In this document: positions 1 through 8,991 of the stretch, in pieces
Layout: each line of letters opens with the position of its first letter
Numbering within the stretch: position 1 is the first letter of the stretch
From: Lentisphaeria bacterium
Lineage (GTDB): Bacteria; Verrucomicrobiota; Lentisphaeria; Victivallales; Victivallaceae
Direction of reading: 5' to 3'
Assembly (NCBI GenBank): GCA_017443585.1
Contig: JAFSYV010000157.1
Span: forward strand, 1-32,119
Length of the DNA: 32,119 bases
Program-made: the position numbers and the translations under genes
Notes under the pieces: model-generated
What the model saw: the letters and a program-made list of their open reading frames with translations, nothing else
Told to the model about the DNA's origin: nothing
Databases searched by the model: none

Positions 1-2
1 CC

Positions 3-1022
3 GCCGCCGTGGTGGAGGACGGGTTCCGGGTGCTTTCCAGCGAAGTGGCTTCGCAGATCGCCAAGCACGCCGTCCACGGGGGCGTCGTCCCCGAACTGGC
101 CGCAAGGGAGCACTTGAAAGCTCTTTCTCCGGTGGTGCGGGGGGCGTTGAACGGCGCGGGCGTCACGATGAAGGAGATTTCCGCCGTGGCCGTGACCCAG
201 GGGCCGGGGCTGATCCCCGCACTGCTGGTGGGGCTCAACTACGCCAAGGGCCTGAGCCAGATGAACCGTCTGCCGCTGGTGGGGGTCAATCACTTTCTGG
301 CCCACATCTACGGCGCTTTTCTGGAAACGGGGCCCGAACTTCTGGCCGACGAAAGCCTCTATCCCCTGCTCGCGCTGGTGGTTTCCGGCGGCCACACCTC
401 CCTGCTGCTGGTGGAGCGTTCCGGCCGGGCGCGGCAGCTGGGCTGCACCATCGACGACGCCGCGGGCGAGGCGCTGGACAAAGGGGCGAAGCTCCTCGGT
501 CTGGGCTATCCCGGTGGGCCGGTCATCCAGAAGACCGCCGCCGGGGGCGACCCCGAGCGGTTCCATTTCCCCCGGCCCCTCACGGGCGGAGCCGGCAAGC
601 CCCTCGCCCCGGAAAACCGCTACAATTTCAGTTTCAGCGGCATCAAGACCGCCCTCCTCTACCATGTGAAGAAGACCGGCCCCCTTTCGGGGCAGGATCT
701 GGCCGACACCGCGGCAAGTTATCAGGCGGCGGTGGTGGACGTTCTCGTCCGCAAGACCCTCGACGCCCGGAAGAGCTTCGGGGCCCGCACCGTGGTGGTG
801 GCGGGGGGCGTGGCCTGCAACGCGGAGCTTCGGCGCCGCATGACCGAGGGCGTGGGGAACCGCGCCAAACTGATGCTCGCCCCCCCGAAGTTCTGCACCG
901 ACAACGCGGCCATGGTGGCCGGGGCGGGGTTCCACACGTTCCAACTGGGGAAGTTCATGGATCTCGACGCCGACTCGTTCGCCCGGCTTCCCCGCATAAC
1001 GGAGGTGGATTTCATCCGATGA
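3..1022 (+). CDS. tsaD: tRNA N6-adenosine threonylcarbamoyltransferase TsaD (5' end cut by window)
   Basis: TsaD transfers the threonylcarbamoyl group to A37 of ANN-decoding tRNAs, working with TsaB and TsaE in the cytoplasm. The reading frame is open to the window edge: codons before the first in-frame GTG (9) read A-A and match the family's N-terminal DETAAAVVEDG stretch, so only about the first 15-20 residues are missing and GTG 9 is not the start. Visible family hallmarks are the metal-binding NHxxxH (NHFLAH), the VSGGHTSL nucleotide-binding loop, the GGVACN segment and the C-terminal CTDNAAM Asp. The remaining 337 residues fit the usual length of about 340. The stop overlaps the next ATG by four bases (ATGA), so the two genes are probably translationally coupled. 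Identification is firm. Confidence 0.95.
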   Translation, partial: AAVVEDGFRVLSSEVASQIAKHAVHGGVVPELAAREHLKALSPVVRGALNGAGVTMKEISAVAVTQGPGLIPALLVGLNYAKGLSQMNRLPLVGVNHFLAHIYGAFLETGPELLADESLYPLLALVVSGGHTSLLLVERSGRARQLGCTIDDAAGEALDKGAKLLGLGYPGGPVIQKTAAGGDPERFHFPRPLTGGAGKPLAPENRYNFSFSGIKTALLYHVKKTGPLSGQDLADTAASYQAAVVDVLVRKTLDARKSFGARTVVVAGGVACNAELRRRMTEGVGNRAKLMLAPPKFCTDNAAMVAGAGFHTFQLGKFMDLDADSFARLPRITEVDFIR

Positions 1023-1774
1023 AGGTGATCGTTTTCGGCTGTCTGGCGGGCACCAATCCCCGCCCCGGGCGCAATCACACCGCCTGGGCGCTGGAAAAGG
1101 ACGGGTTCCTCCACTGGTTCGACGCGGGGGAAAACTGTTCCCGCACCATGTATTTCATGGGTTACCGGGCGGAGCAGATCCGCCGCATATTCATTTCCCA
1201 CTTCCACATCGACCACTTCGGCGGCCTGCTGGGCCTGCTGGGGACACTCCGGCGGAAAAAGGAAAACCTTTACACGCTGCCCGTCTACACGCCGGAAGAG
1301 GGGATCTTCCCCCTGATGGAGGAGCTCCTGCGCCGGACCAGTTCCCTTTACGGGGGCACGGAGTTGGAGGAGCTGTCCCTTCACGCGGGGAGCGAGGCCG
1401 AAATGGACGGGGTCAAGGTCAGCTGGCGGCCCAACACGCACCTCGCGCCCGACGCGCGGGGGCGGAGCCGTTCCTGGTCTTTCAAGATCGAAGCTGAGGG
1501 CAAGACCATCGTCTACTCGGGCGACGTGAAGTCCCCCGACGAGCTGGGGGACTGGCTCCGCGGCCCCGACATGCTGCTGATGGAAACGGGCCACCACAGC
1601 GCTCCGGAACTCTGCCGCAAATTCAAGCACGAAAATCGGAAGATCGGCAAGCTGGTCTTCGTTCACCACGGGTTCGAGATCCTCGACCACTACGAGGAAA
1701 CCTGGAACCGGGCCCGCGATATCTGGGACGGCGAACTGTATTTCGCCGAAGACGGCCAGGTCTTCGAACTTTGA
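1019..1774 (+). CDS. Metallo-beta-lactamase-fold hydrolase, RNase Z-like (paralogue 1)
   Basis: This 251-aa cytoplasmic protein has the full zinc-ligand set of the RNase Z-type metallo-beta-lactamase fold. It shows HFHIDH (HxHxDH) near residue 62, a His in PNTHLAPDARG near 141, the bridging Asp in YSGDV near 168, and a C-terminal HH in FVHHG near 217. It also has a distinctive ETGHHSAPELC stretch shared with the next gene. It is shorter than tRNase Z (about 300 aa), and I do not recognise the flexible-arm exosite, so tRNA 3' processing is not supported. The substrate is unknown; a phosphodiester or ester is possible. The start overlaps the tsaD stop (ATGA), which ties it to that operon. The fold is clear and the function is not. 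Confidence 0.85.
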   Translation: MKVIVFGCLAGTNPRPGRNHTAWALEKDGFLHWFDAGENCSRTMYFMGYRAEQIRRIFISHFHIDHFGGLLGLLGTLRRKKENLYTLPVYTPEEGIFPLMEELLRRTSSLYGGTELEELSLHAGSEAEMDGVKVSWRPNTHLAPDARGRSRSWSFKIEAEGKTIVYSGDVKSPDELGDWLRGPDMLLMETGHHSAPELCRKFKHENRKIGKLVFVHHGFEILDHYEETWNRARDIWDGELYFAEDGQVFEL

Positions 1775-1802
1775 GACCGCCGCCGGGAGGAGGGGAATAC
1801 GC

Positions 1803-2588
1803 ATGAAGATCCATATCTGGGGATGCCTTTCGGGGACCGAGCCCATGCCCGGCAAGCACCACACCTCGTGGGCGTTGGAAAAGGAGGGGGCGCTCTACTG
1901 GTTCGACGGGGGGGAAAACTGCTCCCGCGCCGCCCACCTTCAGGGCTATGACGTGCGGAAGATCCGCAAACTCTTCATTTCCCACTCCCACGCCGACCAC
2001 ACGGGGGGGCTTTTCAACCTCTTCTGGGTGATGTGCAAACTCAACGCCCTCGACAGGCGGAAGGGGGAAGAGCCGCCGCAGGTGGCCTTCGAGCTCCTCG
2101 CCCCGGATCCGGAGCTGGTGGAACTCATCAAGAGCCAGCTCTTCTTCCTCAGCGGCGAAAAGGAAAATCCCCGGATCGACGTGCGGAAGATCCGGGAAGG
2201 CGTACTGTGCGATGAAGACGGCGTCCGGGTGGAAACTCTGCGCAACCACCACATCGAACCGGACGCGCGGGGCCGGGGCACTTCCTGGTCCTTCAGGATC
2301 ACGGCCGAAGGGAAGACCGTCATCTATTCCGGCGACGTGCGTTCCACCGACGACCTGGCCCCCTTCCTGGAACAGGGCTGCGACCTGCTCCTCATGGAAA
2401 CGGGCCATCACAGCGCTCCGGAACTCTGCCGCACGTGGCAGGAAAGGAATTACGCCATCGGCCGGGTCCTCTTCATGCACCACGGCCGGGAAATGCTCCG
2501 GGATCAGGGCGATGTGGCCCGGCGCTGTGAAGCGATCCGGGGCAAGACCGTCAGCATCGCCTTCGACGGCATGGAACTGGAGCTGTAA
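1803..2588 (+). CDS. Metallo-beta-lactamase-fold hydrolase, RNase Z-like (paralogue 2)
   Basis: This 261-aa protein is a clear paralogue of the gene just upstream. Both share the order WALEK-G---WFD-GENCSR, KLFISHSHADHTGG (HxHxDH), a His before EPDARG, YSGDV, ETGHHSAPELC and an HHG near the end. The main difference is a longer insert between the HxHxDH motif and the second His (about residues 75-140), which may change substrate choice. A GGGAGGAGGGG stretch at 1785-1795 lies just before the ATG and is a good ribosome binding site. The 28-bp spacing to the upstream stop suggests cotranscription. The pair looks like a tandem duplication that has diverged but kept every metal ligand, so both copies are probably active. 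Confidence 0.85.
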   Translation: MKIHIWGCLSGTEPMPGKHHTSWALEKEGALYWFDGGENCSRAAHLQGYDVRKIRKLFISHSHADHTGGLFNLFWVMCKLNALDRRKGEEPPQVAFELLAPDPELVELIKSQLFFLSGEKENPRIDVRKIREGVLCDEDGVRVETLRNHHIEPDARGRGTSWSFRITAEGKTVIYSGDVRSTDDLAPFLEQGCDLLLMETGHHSAPELCRTWQERNYAIGRVLFMHHGREMLRDQGDVARRCEAIRGKTVSIAFDGMELEL

Positions 2589-2597
2589 GGCTGGATC

Positions 2598-4316
2598 ATG
2601 TACCGGGAAACCGCCGTCACTCCCTGGACCGGGGCGCTGCTGATCGCGGCGGCCTTCCTGTTCATTTTCGGAGTCTGGGTGATCTTTCCCCGTGAGCTCC
2701 ACCGGCAGGAGTGCCTGTACGCCGCCGAGGCCGCGGAATACACCTTCCCCCGTCTGGAGGTCAGGGCCCACGAGACCCCCATCCGCAACAGCTATCCCCT
2801 CTACCCGGCGCTGGCGGCGATGCTCGACCGCGCCGGGGTGCCCATGGAAAACGCCCTGCGGCTCATAACCGTGTTCTTCATCGCCGCGGGCTCGGTGCTG
2901 GTCTTCTTTTCCGCCGCCATGGGCAGCGGCGCGAGGGCCGGGCTCGTGGGCGGCGCCATGTACTGTTCGACCTTCCTCATGCTGGGCAAGGGCGTGGACG
3001 GCGCTCCCGAGACCATGAGCGCCTTTTTCCTGCTTTCGGCCCAGATGTGCCTGTTCTATTTCGGCCTGCGCCGGGGGCGGTGGAACGCCGCCTGGCCGGG
3101 AACCGCGCTGCTGCTGGCCGCCGGTTACCTCACCGGAGGCACCCCCGTGCTGGTGCTTTTCATCGTGCCTCTGCTCTTTTTCCGGCGGCTGGTTTCGGGC
3201 AAGACCAAATACCGGAACTGGGGCTTCGCCGCTGCCGCCGCACTGCTGGCGCTGATCTGCCTGGGGAAGGTCGCCATCCAGTGGAATCTGGAACGCACGA
3301 CCACCGGCGGCACCCTCTTTTTCACCGGCTTTTCCGACCCGGATTATGTGGGGGATTTCCTCCTTTACTGGATCATGCTGCCGATCCGGCTCCTGCCCTG
3401 GAGCTTCATCGCCTGGATCCCCTTCTGCGTGGCGCTCCAGCGTCTGGACGACAAGCCCCTCTTCAGCAAATACCTCCGGGTGCTGGTCATGGTGACCGCC
3501 GTGCTGCTGTGGCTGATCCCCGGCATGGAGCCGCGGGATCTGCTGTATCTGCCGGGAGCCCTTTCGATCCTCTGCGGCGTCTACTATGAACTGGGGATGC
3601 GGCGTTACGGCGAAAGGCTCCGCAAACTGGCTCCGGCGGCCGAATATGCCGCGCCGATCATCATCCTGCTGCTCGTCGCGGGCCGGTTCGCCCCGGAAAG
3701 ACTGCTGGAGAAGTTCATGAGCCTGGGCAACTCGCTGAACTTCCGCTACCAGCCCGAAACCGGCGTCGCGATCCTGGCCGGGGCCATCGGGATACTGGCC
3801 ATCGGGGCCGCCCTGCGGGTGTTCCGCAAAGAGCTGCCCGTCTGGATCATGTTCCTCGGCGTTTCCGTCATGGTGGGCATTTTTTCCGGCGTCATGCTTC
3901 TGCCCTACCGGGCTCAGGATCTCCAAAGGGGGAAAATGGGCCGCAGCATCCGGGACACCCTCGAAAGCACCGTCAGAGACTCCATCAAAAAGGAAGGGAC
4001 CGCGGGCCGCCGCCTCGATAAGGATGAGTTGAAGGCGAAGGTGGAGAAAGAGCTTTCCCGTGTCGTCCTGTACAAAAGCGGCATCGGGGACTTTTACGGC
4101 GAACTCTTCTACGCCGGGGTCCGGGTGATCCGGCTCCGGTCGGTGGATGAACTGCCGGACAAAAAAGGCCCCGGCGAGGTGTATCTGATCAGCGACGGAT
4201 TTCCCCAGAATCCCAAGTGGAGCTGGACCAATCTGCTGGGAAAGACCTACCAGAAACAGCGGGTCATGCTCTGGCGCGGGAGGCGCAATCAGCGGGGAAA
4301 TTTCTCCGAAAAGTGA
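2598..4316 (+). CDS. Polytopic membrane protein, probable GT-C-type (ArnT/PMT-like) glycosyltransferase
   Basis: This 572-aa protein has roughly 10-12 hydrophobic segments between residues 10 and 440 and a soluble C-terminal tail of about 130 residues. The layout matches lipid-linked-sugar glycosyltransferases of the GT-C fold. The first membrane segment is followed by an acidic RQECLYAAEA loop, in the place where ArnT/PMT proteins carry their DE-RYA catalytic loop, and a LLPWSF segment near residue 268 resembles the family's conserved P-W helix cap. The usual Asp-Glu pair is not fully conserved, so the assignment is tentative. It begins 9 bp after the second metallo-beta-lactamase gene and ends the operon. 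A role in adding sugar to an envelope lipid or protein is inference. Confidence 0.55.
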   Translation: MYRETAVTPWTGALLIAAAFLFIFGVWVIFPRELHRQECLYAAEAAEYTFPRLEVRAHETPIRNSYPLYPALAAMLDRAGVPMENALRLITVFFIAAGSVLVFFSAAMGSGARAGLVGGAMYCSTFLMLGKGVDGAPETMSAFFLLSAQMCLFYFGLRRGRWNAAWPGTALLLAAGYLTGGTPVLVLFIVPLLFFRRLVSGKTKYRNWGFAAAAALLALICLGKVAIQWNLERTTTGGTLFFTGFSDPDYVGDFLLYWIMLPIRLLPWSFIAWIPFCVALQRLDDKPLFSKYLRVLVMVTAVLLWLIPGMEPRDLLYLPGALSILCGVYYELGMRRYGERLRKLAPAAEYAAPIIILLLVAGRFAPERLLEKFMSLGNSLNFRYQPETGVAILAGAIGILAIGAALRVFRKELPVWIMFLGVSVMVGIFSGVMLLPYRAQDLQRGKMGRSIRDTLESTVRDSIKKEGTAGRRLDKDELKAKVEKELSRVVLYKSGIGDFYGELFYAGVRVIRLRSVDELPDKKGPGEVYLISDGFPQNPKWSWTNLLGKTYQKQRVMLWRGRRNQRGNFSEK

Positions 4317-4323
4317 TTTTTTC

Positions 4324-4352
4324 TTGCAAATTCCTCCGATCGGGGTTATATT
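4324..4352 (+). promoter_or_regulatory. Sigma-70-type promoter for the MarR/oxidoreductase/MFS unit
   Basis: TTGCAA (4324-4329), a 17-bp spacer and TATATT (4347-4352) lie between the upstream stop and the marR-like start. The expected transcript start is near 4359. The same TTGnnn-N17-TATATT pattern recurs at 15843 and 19740. Confidence 0.7.
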
Positions 4353-4388
4353 AGCCCCGTACCCCTTTGGGAGCAGCAGGATTTCTAC

Positions 4389-4955
4389 ATGAGGAAGGTG
4401 GAGATGATGGAAGAGCGGAACCGGGACACCGCCGCGGTGCCCGTGACGGGATCCCCGGAAGGTCCGGGGAAGGAGAACATGCCGGACGCCGAATTGCTCT
4501 GGCGGAACATCTTCGCCGTCGCCGACGCCATGAAGGCGATGCACGCCGACAGCCGCCGGGTCTCGGTCTTCTACCAGATCACGCTGAGCCAGCTCAAGAT
4601 GGTGAACACGGTCTTCCGGCTCACGCGGGCCACCGGGGCCGGAGTGGCCCTCAAGGTCGTCGCGAAGGATCTGGGGACCACGGCCGCCGCCGCTTCCGAA
4701 ATGGTGGATGTGCTGGTCCGGAAGAACATTCTGGCCCGGAATCAGGATCCTTCGGACCGCCGTCAGGTCCAGATCCGTCTGGTGCCGGAACTTCAGAAGC
4801 ACTTCTGCGGCATCGAGGCCCAGTTCACCGAATTGACCGCCGGATACGTTTCGACGCTGGCTCCGGACCGGCGGCAGGCGGTCGGCGCGGGCATCGCGGG
4901 ATTTCTGGAGTTCGTCCGGGACCGGGCACGGGAAAAAGGACAGAAGGATAAATAA
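4389..4955 (+). CDS. MarR-family transcriptional regulator
   Basis: This 188-aa protein has a central winged-helix domain (about residues 60-150). It includes a recognition-helix region (TTAAAASEMVDVLVRK) and the MarR-type wing with DPSDRR at about 120-125. MarR proteins are dimeric repressors that release DNA on binding small, often aromatic, ligands. Two starts are possible. ATG 4389 follows AGCAGGA; ATG 4404 follows a stronger GAGGAAGG and would remove five residues. The first 35 residues look disordered and extend the usual MarR length of about 140-150. It has its own promoter and is followed after 2 bp by the FAD oxidoreductase, so it probably controls that gene and itself. The ligand is unknown. 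Confidence 0.85.
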   Translation: MRKVEMMEERNRDTAAVPVTGSPEGPGKENMPDAELLWRNIFAVADAMKAMHADSRRVSVFYQITLSQLKMVNTVFRLTRATGAGVALKVVAKDLGTTAAAASEMVDVLVRKNILARNQDPSDRRQVQIRLVPELQKHFCGIEAQFTELTAGYVSTLAPDRRQAVGAGIAGFLEFVRDRAREKGQKDK

Positions 4956-4957
4956 TC

Positions 4958-7606
4958 ATGGTCATCAACGTTCCCGTCATTGCCAAAGCGGATGTGCTTC
5001 TGGCGGGCGGTTCCGTGGCGGCGGTGCGTCAGGCCCTGCTGCTGGCGGGAAAGGGTTTTTCGGTTTTCGGCATCTTCCCCCGCAACTACTGCGGCGACGA
5101 TCCGGGGAGCACCTTGGATTTTCACGCCGTCGCCCCCGATCTGGAACTGCTTCCCCGCTTCCCGAGGGAGCTGCCCCGGCCCATGGAGGTCAAACGGCTT
5201 CTGGAACAGAAGCTCGTCCGGGCGGGCGTCGACTTTCTCTACCGCTGTTTCCCCGTGCGGCGCATCGAAGATGAACAGGGCAATTTCGCCGGCATGGTGG
5301 TGGCGGGCCGCTCGGGTTTCGGCGCGGTCCTGGCCCGAGTCATGATCGACGGCTCCATGCGCCGCTGGAGCAGCGTGACGGGGGGCGCTCCCGCCCGTGC
5401 TTTCATCCCCGGCGACTACGCCGTCGAGAGGATCCTCATCGGCGCGCCTCCGCCGGAAGACACGGGGCTCGACGTCACCGAACTCAAACCCGGATTCGTC
5501 TTCGGGGAAAAGGAGTACCCCGTCTTCCGGGCCGAATGCGCCCACTGGTTCGCCAAGGGTGACTGGCCGGAAATCTGCCGGGTCGAAAGCGACATGCGCC
5601 GGCGCACCTGGTCTCCCGGACAGGTCTGCTCCCCCGACAGCTGTACTTTCACTTTGCCCCCGGTCCTCGTTTCCGGGTTCCGGGCGTCGGAAAAGTTTCC
5701 CTTCGTCACCGATGCCGCCGAGGCGGAACAGCTCCTCGGGAGCTGCCGTCCCGGAAACACCCTGCGCATTCCCGGCGAAGCGGCGGAACACGACTACGCC
5801 GTGGTCCGGTTCGACAACTTCCCCCGCTTCCGCAAATGCCGGAAGATCCCCTTCCACCTCAGCTCCATCCCCCGGAACGGCCGGTGCGACGTGCTGGTCG
5901 CCGGCGGCGGCACCGCCGGAGCTCCCGCCGCCCTGGGCGCGGCCCGCAGCTCCGCCCGCGTCCTCTGTCTGGAAGGCTCCTGCCATCTGGGCGGCATGAC
6001 CACTCAGGGCCGCATCGGCAGCTACTGGTTCGGCAACCGCCGGGGATACAGTTGCGAACTGGACCGGACCGTGGCCGAAATGGGAGAGAACACCGCTTTC
6101 CCCGCCGAGGGCAGAAAGTGGGACACCGAATGGAAACAGCACCACTTTCTCCGGGCCGCCGCACGGGGCGGCGTGGAGGTCTGGTTCAATACCGTCGCCG
6201 TGGGTGCGCTGCGCCGGGGCGACCTCATTCTGGGCGTGGTCACCGCTTCCCCCGACGGCTGCCGCCTGCAGGAAAGCATCGCCGTCATCGACGCCACGGG
6301 CAATGCGGATGTTGCCGCCGCCGCCGGGGCGAAATGCGAATACGCTTCTCCCGATGAGCCCGCGTTTCAGGGCTCCGGCGTCTCCCGGGCCGATCCGGGG
6401 ATCGGTTACGCCAACTGCGACTACTGCTTCCTCACCGATTCCGACCTGCTCGACACCACCTCGGCCTGGGTCCGGGGACGGGAAAAGTACGCTTCCGAAT
6501 TCGACATCGCCGCCGTTCAGGGGGCCCGGGAACGCCGCCGGATCGTGGGGGACATCCAGCTTAAGCCCGAGGATTTTCTGCTGGGCCGCTGTTACCACGA
6601 CACCATCGTGGACGCCCGGAGCAACTTCGACACCCACGGCTTCACCGTTCACGGACTTTTCCTGCTCAAGGCCACCTCTGAGGAGCCCCTGACCGCCAAG
6701 GTCCCCTACCGGGCGCTCCTGCCCGCCGGACTGGACGGGCTCCTCGTCACGGGGCTGGGCATCAGCGCCCACCGGGACGCCATGCCCGTGGTGCGGATGG
6801 AAGCCGACGTCCAGAATCAGGGCTTCGCCGCCGGTCTCGCCGCCGGGATGACCGCCATCCGGAACCGGACCGTCCGGAGCGTCGATATCCCGGAACTGCA
6901 GCGCATGCTCTGCTCCGTGGGCAACCTGCCTCCGGAGATCCTGCAGGAAAAGGACGGTTACGACCCCGAAAAGGCGGTCCCCGAATTCGCCGCGTTGGCC
7001 GAATTTTTCCGGGATCCGGAAGGATCCATCCCCAAGGTGCGGCGTGAAATGCGCCGGACCAGGGACCCGGAAAAGGCCGCGCTTCTGGCCTTCGCCGGGG
7101 ACGACTCCGGCCGGAAGATCCTCGTGAACGCTCTGAAAGAGGCCCGCTGGGACAAGGGCTGGGCCTACCGGGGCATGGGCCAGTTCGGTGCGGCCGTCTC
7201 CCCGCTGGATTCTCTGCTCCTGGCGCTGGCCCGCGTCGCCGACGGCACCGAAAAGGAACATGTGCTCCGGCTCCTTGCGGAACTGAGGCCGGAGGAGGCC
7301 TTCTCCCACTTCCGGGCCCTCTGCATGGTGCTGCGCCGCAGCCCCTGCGCCGAAGCGGTCCCCCGCCTCGCGGAGCTCCTCGGAACGCCGGAACTCACCG
7401 GGACCGTCGAAGTCTCATTCCGCCAGATCATCGACTCCTGCTCTCCCGACCCCTGCGACAATCTCCAGCGGAATTGCCAGCTGAAGGAACTCTATCTGCT
7501 CAAAGCCCTCCAGGCCTGCGCCCCGGACCATCCCCTCGTCCGGACCCGGCTGAAAGCCTACGCCGACAGCCCCGTCTGGCTCTACGCCTCCTTCGCCCGC
7601 AGCTGA
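4958..7606 (+). CDS. FAD-dependent oxidoreductase with an extra N-terminal Rossmann-like half and helical C-terminal domain
   Basis: This 882-aa protein contains a canonical dinucleotide-binding site in its middle: VLVAGGGTAGAPAA (GxGxxG) near residue 312, followed by LCLEGSCHLGGMTTQG. That pattern is typical of the FAD_oxidored family (PF12831 type) abundant in PVC and Bacteroidetes carbohydrate loci. Residues 8-40 look like a second, degenerate Rossmann motif (DVLLAGGSVAAVRQALLLAGKG). From about 660 to the end the sequence becomes helical with HEAT-like pairs (EKAALLAFAGDDSGR, KEHVLRLLAEL, EAVPRLAELL). No signal peptide is seen, so it should be cytoplasmic. It starts 2 bp after the MarR gene and is followed by an MFS transporter, which suggests uptake and oxidation of one substrate under MarR control. 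The substrate is not identifiable. Confidence 0.8.
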   Translation: MVINVPVIAKADVLLAGGSVAAVRQALLLAGKGFSVFGIFPRNYCGDDPGSTLDFHAVAPDLELLPRFPRELPRPMEVKRLLEQKLVRAGVDFLYRCFPVRRIEDEQGNFAGMVVAGRSGFGAVLARVMIDGSMRRWSSVTGGAPARAFIPGDYAVERILIGAPPPEDTGLDVTELKPGFVFGEKEYPVFRAECAHWFAKGDWPEICRVESDMRRRTWSPGQVCSPDSCTFTLPPVLVSGFRASEKFPFVTDAAEAEQLLGSCRPGNTLRIPGEAAEHDYAVVRFDNFPRFRKCRKIPFHLSSIPRNGRCDVLVAGGGTAGAPAALGAARSSARVLCLEGSCHLGGMTTQGRIGSYWFGNRRGYSCELDRTVAEMGENTAFPAEGRKWDTEWKQHHFLRAAARGGVEVWFNTVAVGALRRGDLILGVVTASPDGCRLQESIAVIDATGNADVAAAAGAKCEYASPDEPAFQGSGVSRADPGIGYANCDYCFLTDSDLLDTTSAWVRGREKYASEFDIAAVQGARERRRIVGDIQLKPEDFLLGRCYHDTIVDARSNFDTHGFTVHGLFLLKATSEEPLTAKVPYRALLPAGLDGLLVTGLGISAHRDAMPVVRMEADVQNQGFAAGLAAGMTAIRNRTVRSVDIPELQRMLCSVGNLPPEILQEKDGYDPEKAVPEFAALAEFFRDPEGSIPKVRREMRRTRDPEKAALLAFAGDDSGRKILVNALKEARWDKGWAYRGMGQFGAAVSPLDSLLLALARVADGTEKEHVLRLLAELRPEEAFSHFRALCMVLRRSPCAEAVPRLAELLGTPELTGTVEVSFRQIIDSCSPDPCDNLQRNCQLKELYLLKALQACAPDHPLVRTRLKAYADSPVWLYASFARS

Positions 7607-7628
7607 GGCTTCCGGACGGTCCCGTGAT

Positions 7629-8933
7629 ATGAGTTTTGCCGAAACACTTTCCGAAACGCAGCGGCGTCATTGCCGCCGCATCGCCGTCACTTCGACCATG
7701 TTCGGATGCATCTCGACCCAGCTCATCGAAAGCAACGCATTGGTCGTGCTGTATCTGACCATGCTGGGGGGCAGCGACTCCTTCACCATGTTTTCCTCGT
7801 CGCTGACCAGTTTGTCCAACATCCTGCTCCTGATCCCCTGCGCTTCTCTGGCCGCGGGGTGGGGGATCCGGCGCACCTACACCGCCTCCAGCGCCATCGG
7901 TTTTCTCGCCTTTCTTCTGATCGCGGCGGCGCCGTATTTCGGGCCGACGGCGAAATACGCGGTGATCGCCGGGTGTTTCATCTACGCGCTGACCCTGACG
8001 ATCTATGCTTCGACCTGGTACCCCCTGTTGGACAACATCCTCACGCCCGCCGACCGGAACGGGTTCTTCAGCCGGATGCGCTTCTATTACATGCTCTTCA
8101 ACGCCGGACTGCTCTTCGTGCTGGGCAAATTTCTCGGCGCCGATCCGCCGCTTTGGCTGCTTCAGGGCGTTTTTCTGCTGGCGGGAAGCGCCCTCTGGGG
8201 ACGCAAATTCTGCATGGACCGCCTGCCCCTCGACCCGGCCATGCAGCGGGAGTCGCCCAATCTCCGCAAAACCCTCGGGATCTGTCTCCGCAACCGCCCC
8301 CTGGTCGGCTTTTCGCTCTACCTGTGCGCCGTCTACCTGGCCTTTTCCGCCGCGCTGCCGCTGTCGCTCATCCGCATGAAGACCGCGCTCGGGATCCCCG
8401 ACGGCACCATCGTGCTCCTGACCTCGATGAACCTGGTCGGCAAGCTCGCCGGATTCGGGGTGCTGGGCCGCTGGGGCAACCGCGTTTCCCTGCGTTGGCA
8501 GATGATCGGGACCCATGGTCTTGCATTGCTGACGGTGGGGCTGCTCTTCGCACTGGGGCCGGGGACGCCTTATTTGACGCCCCTTTTCGCTCTGGGGTTT
8601 TTCCTGCTCGGCATGGTGACGGCGTTTCTGATGTGCACCAGCGCGGTGGGGATGCTCGCGCTGGCCGCGCCCGGCAACAAGATCATGGCCATCGCCTTCT
8701 GTTCGACCTCTCTGTCGGCGGGGGCGGCGGCGGGAACGCTGGGGTGCACTTTCCTGCTCGGGAGCGGCGTCCTCGCCTCGATTTCGAACAGGATCTCTTC
8801 GGGGATCGACAAATTCCAGCTGCTCTTCGCGCTGGAGTGTCTGGCGCTGATCTTATTCGCCGCGCTGCTGCCGCTCGTTCCGGCGATGGCCCGCAAGAAA
8901 GAGGACGCTCCGGCGCAGCCGAGGGAAAAATGA
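7629..8933 (+). CDS. MFS-type transporter
   Basis: This 434-aa, strongly hydrophobic protein has about 12 predicted membrane segments in two halves, the size and layout of the major facilitator superfamily. A short charged loop (GWGIRRTY) lies after the second segment, in the place of the conserved MFS loop 2-3 motif, and the equivalent in the second half is GRWGNRVSLRW. Its start lies 22 bp after the oxidoreductase stop, so it is probably the third gene of the MarR-headed operon. No substrate can be read from the sequence. I see no strong Shine-Dalgarno before ATG 7629, so coupling to the upstream gene may matter. Confidence 0.75.
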   Translation: MSFAETLSETQRRHCRRIAVTSTMFGCISTQLIESNALVVLYLTMLGGSDSFTMFSSSLTSLSNILLLIPCASLAAGWGIRRTYTASSAIGFLAFLLIAAAPYFGPTAKYAVIAGCFIYALTLTIYASTWYPLLDNILTPADRNGFFSRMRFYYMLFNAGLLFVLGKFLGADPPLWLLQGVFLLAGSALWGRKFCMDRLPLDPAMQRESPNLRKTLGICLRNRPLVGFSLYLCAVYLAFSAALPLSLIRMKTALGIPDGTIVLLTSMNLVGKLAGFGVLGRWGNRVSLRWQMIGTHGLALLTVGLLFALGPGTPYLTPLFALGFFLLGMVTAFLMCTSAVGMLALAAPGNKIMAIAFCSTSLSAGAAAGTLGCTFLLGSGVLASISNRISSGIDKFQLLFALECLALILFAALLPLVPAMARKKEDAPAQPREK

Positions 8934-8991
8934 CCCGCCCCGCCCAGGGGCGCCGACCGAGCCGCGGAGGGAATCTAACCCTTTTCTTTAC

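Noticed and set aside
4280..4330. Terminator after the GT-C-like gene
   Set aside because: A run of T lies after the stop, but the GGAAATTT/AAATTCC pairing before and after it is bulged and the T-run is not placed after a stem.
1623..4802. 1059-codon minus-strand open frame across the metallo-beta-lactamase and membrane protein genes
   Set aside because: It spans several real plus-strand genes, has no family motif and a biased composition (His, Gln, Pro, Gly), so it is an antisense shadow.
4793..7309. 838-codon minus-strand open frame over the FAD oxidoreductase
   Set aside because: Same composition and antisense-frame behaviour; the plus strand carries the clear GxGxxG enzyme.
8960..8990. 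Possible 3' part of a tRNA near GGGAATCTAACCC
   Set aside because: No T-loop GTTCRA consensus, acceptor stem or anticodon arm can be built around it.
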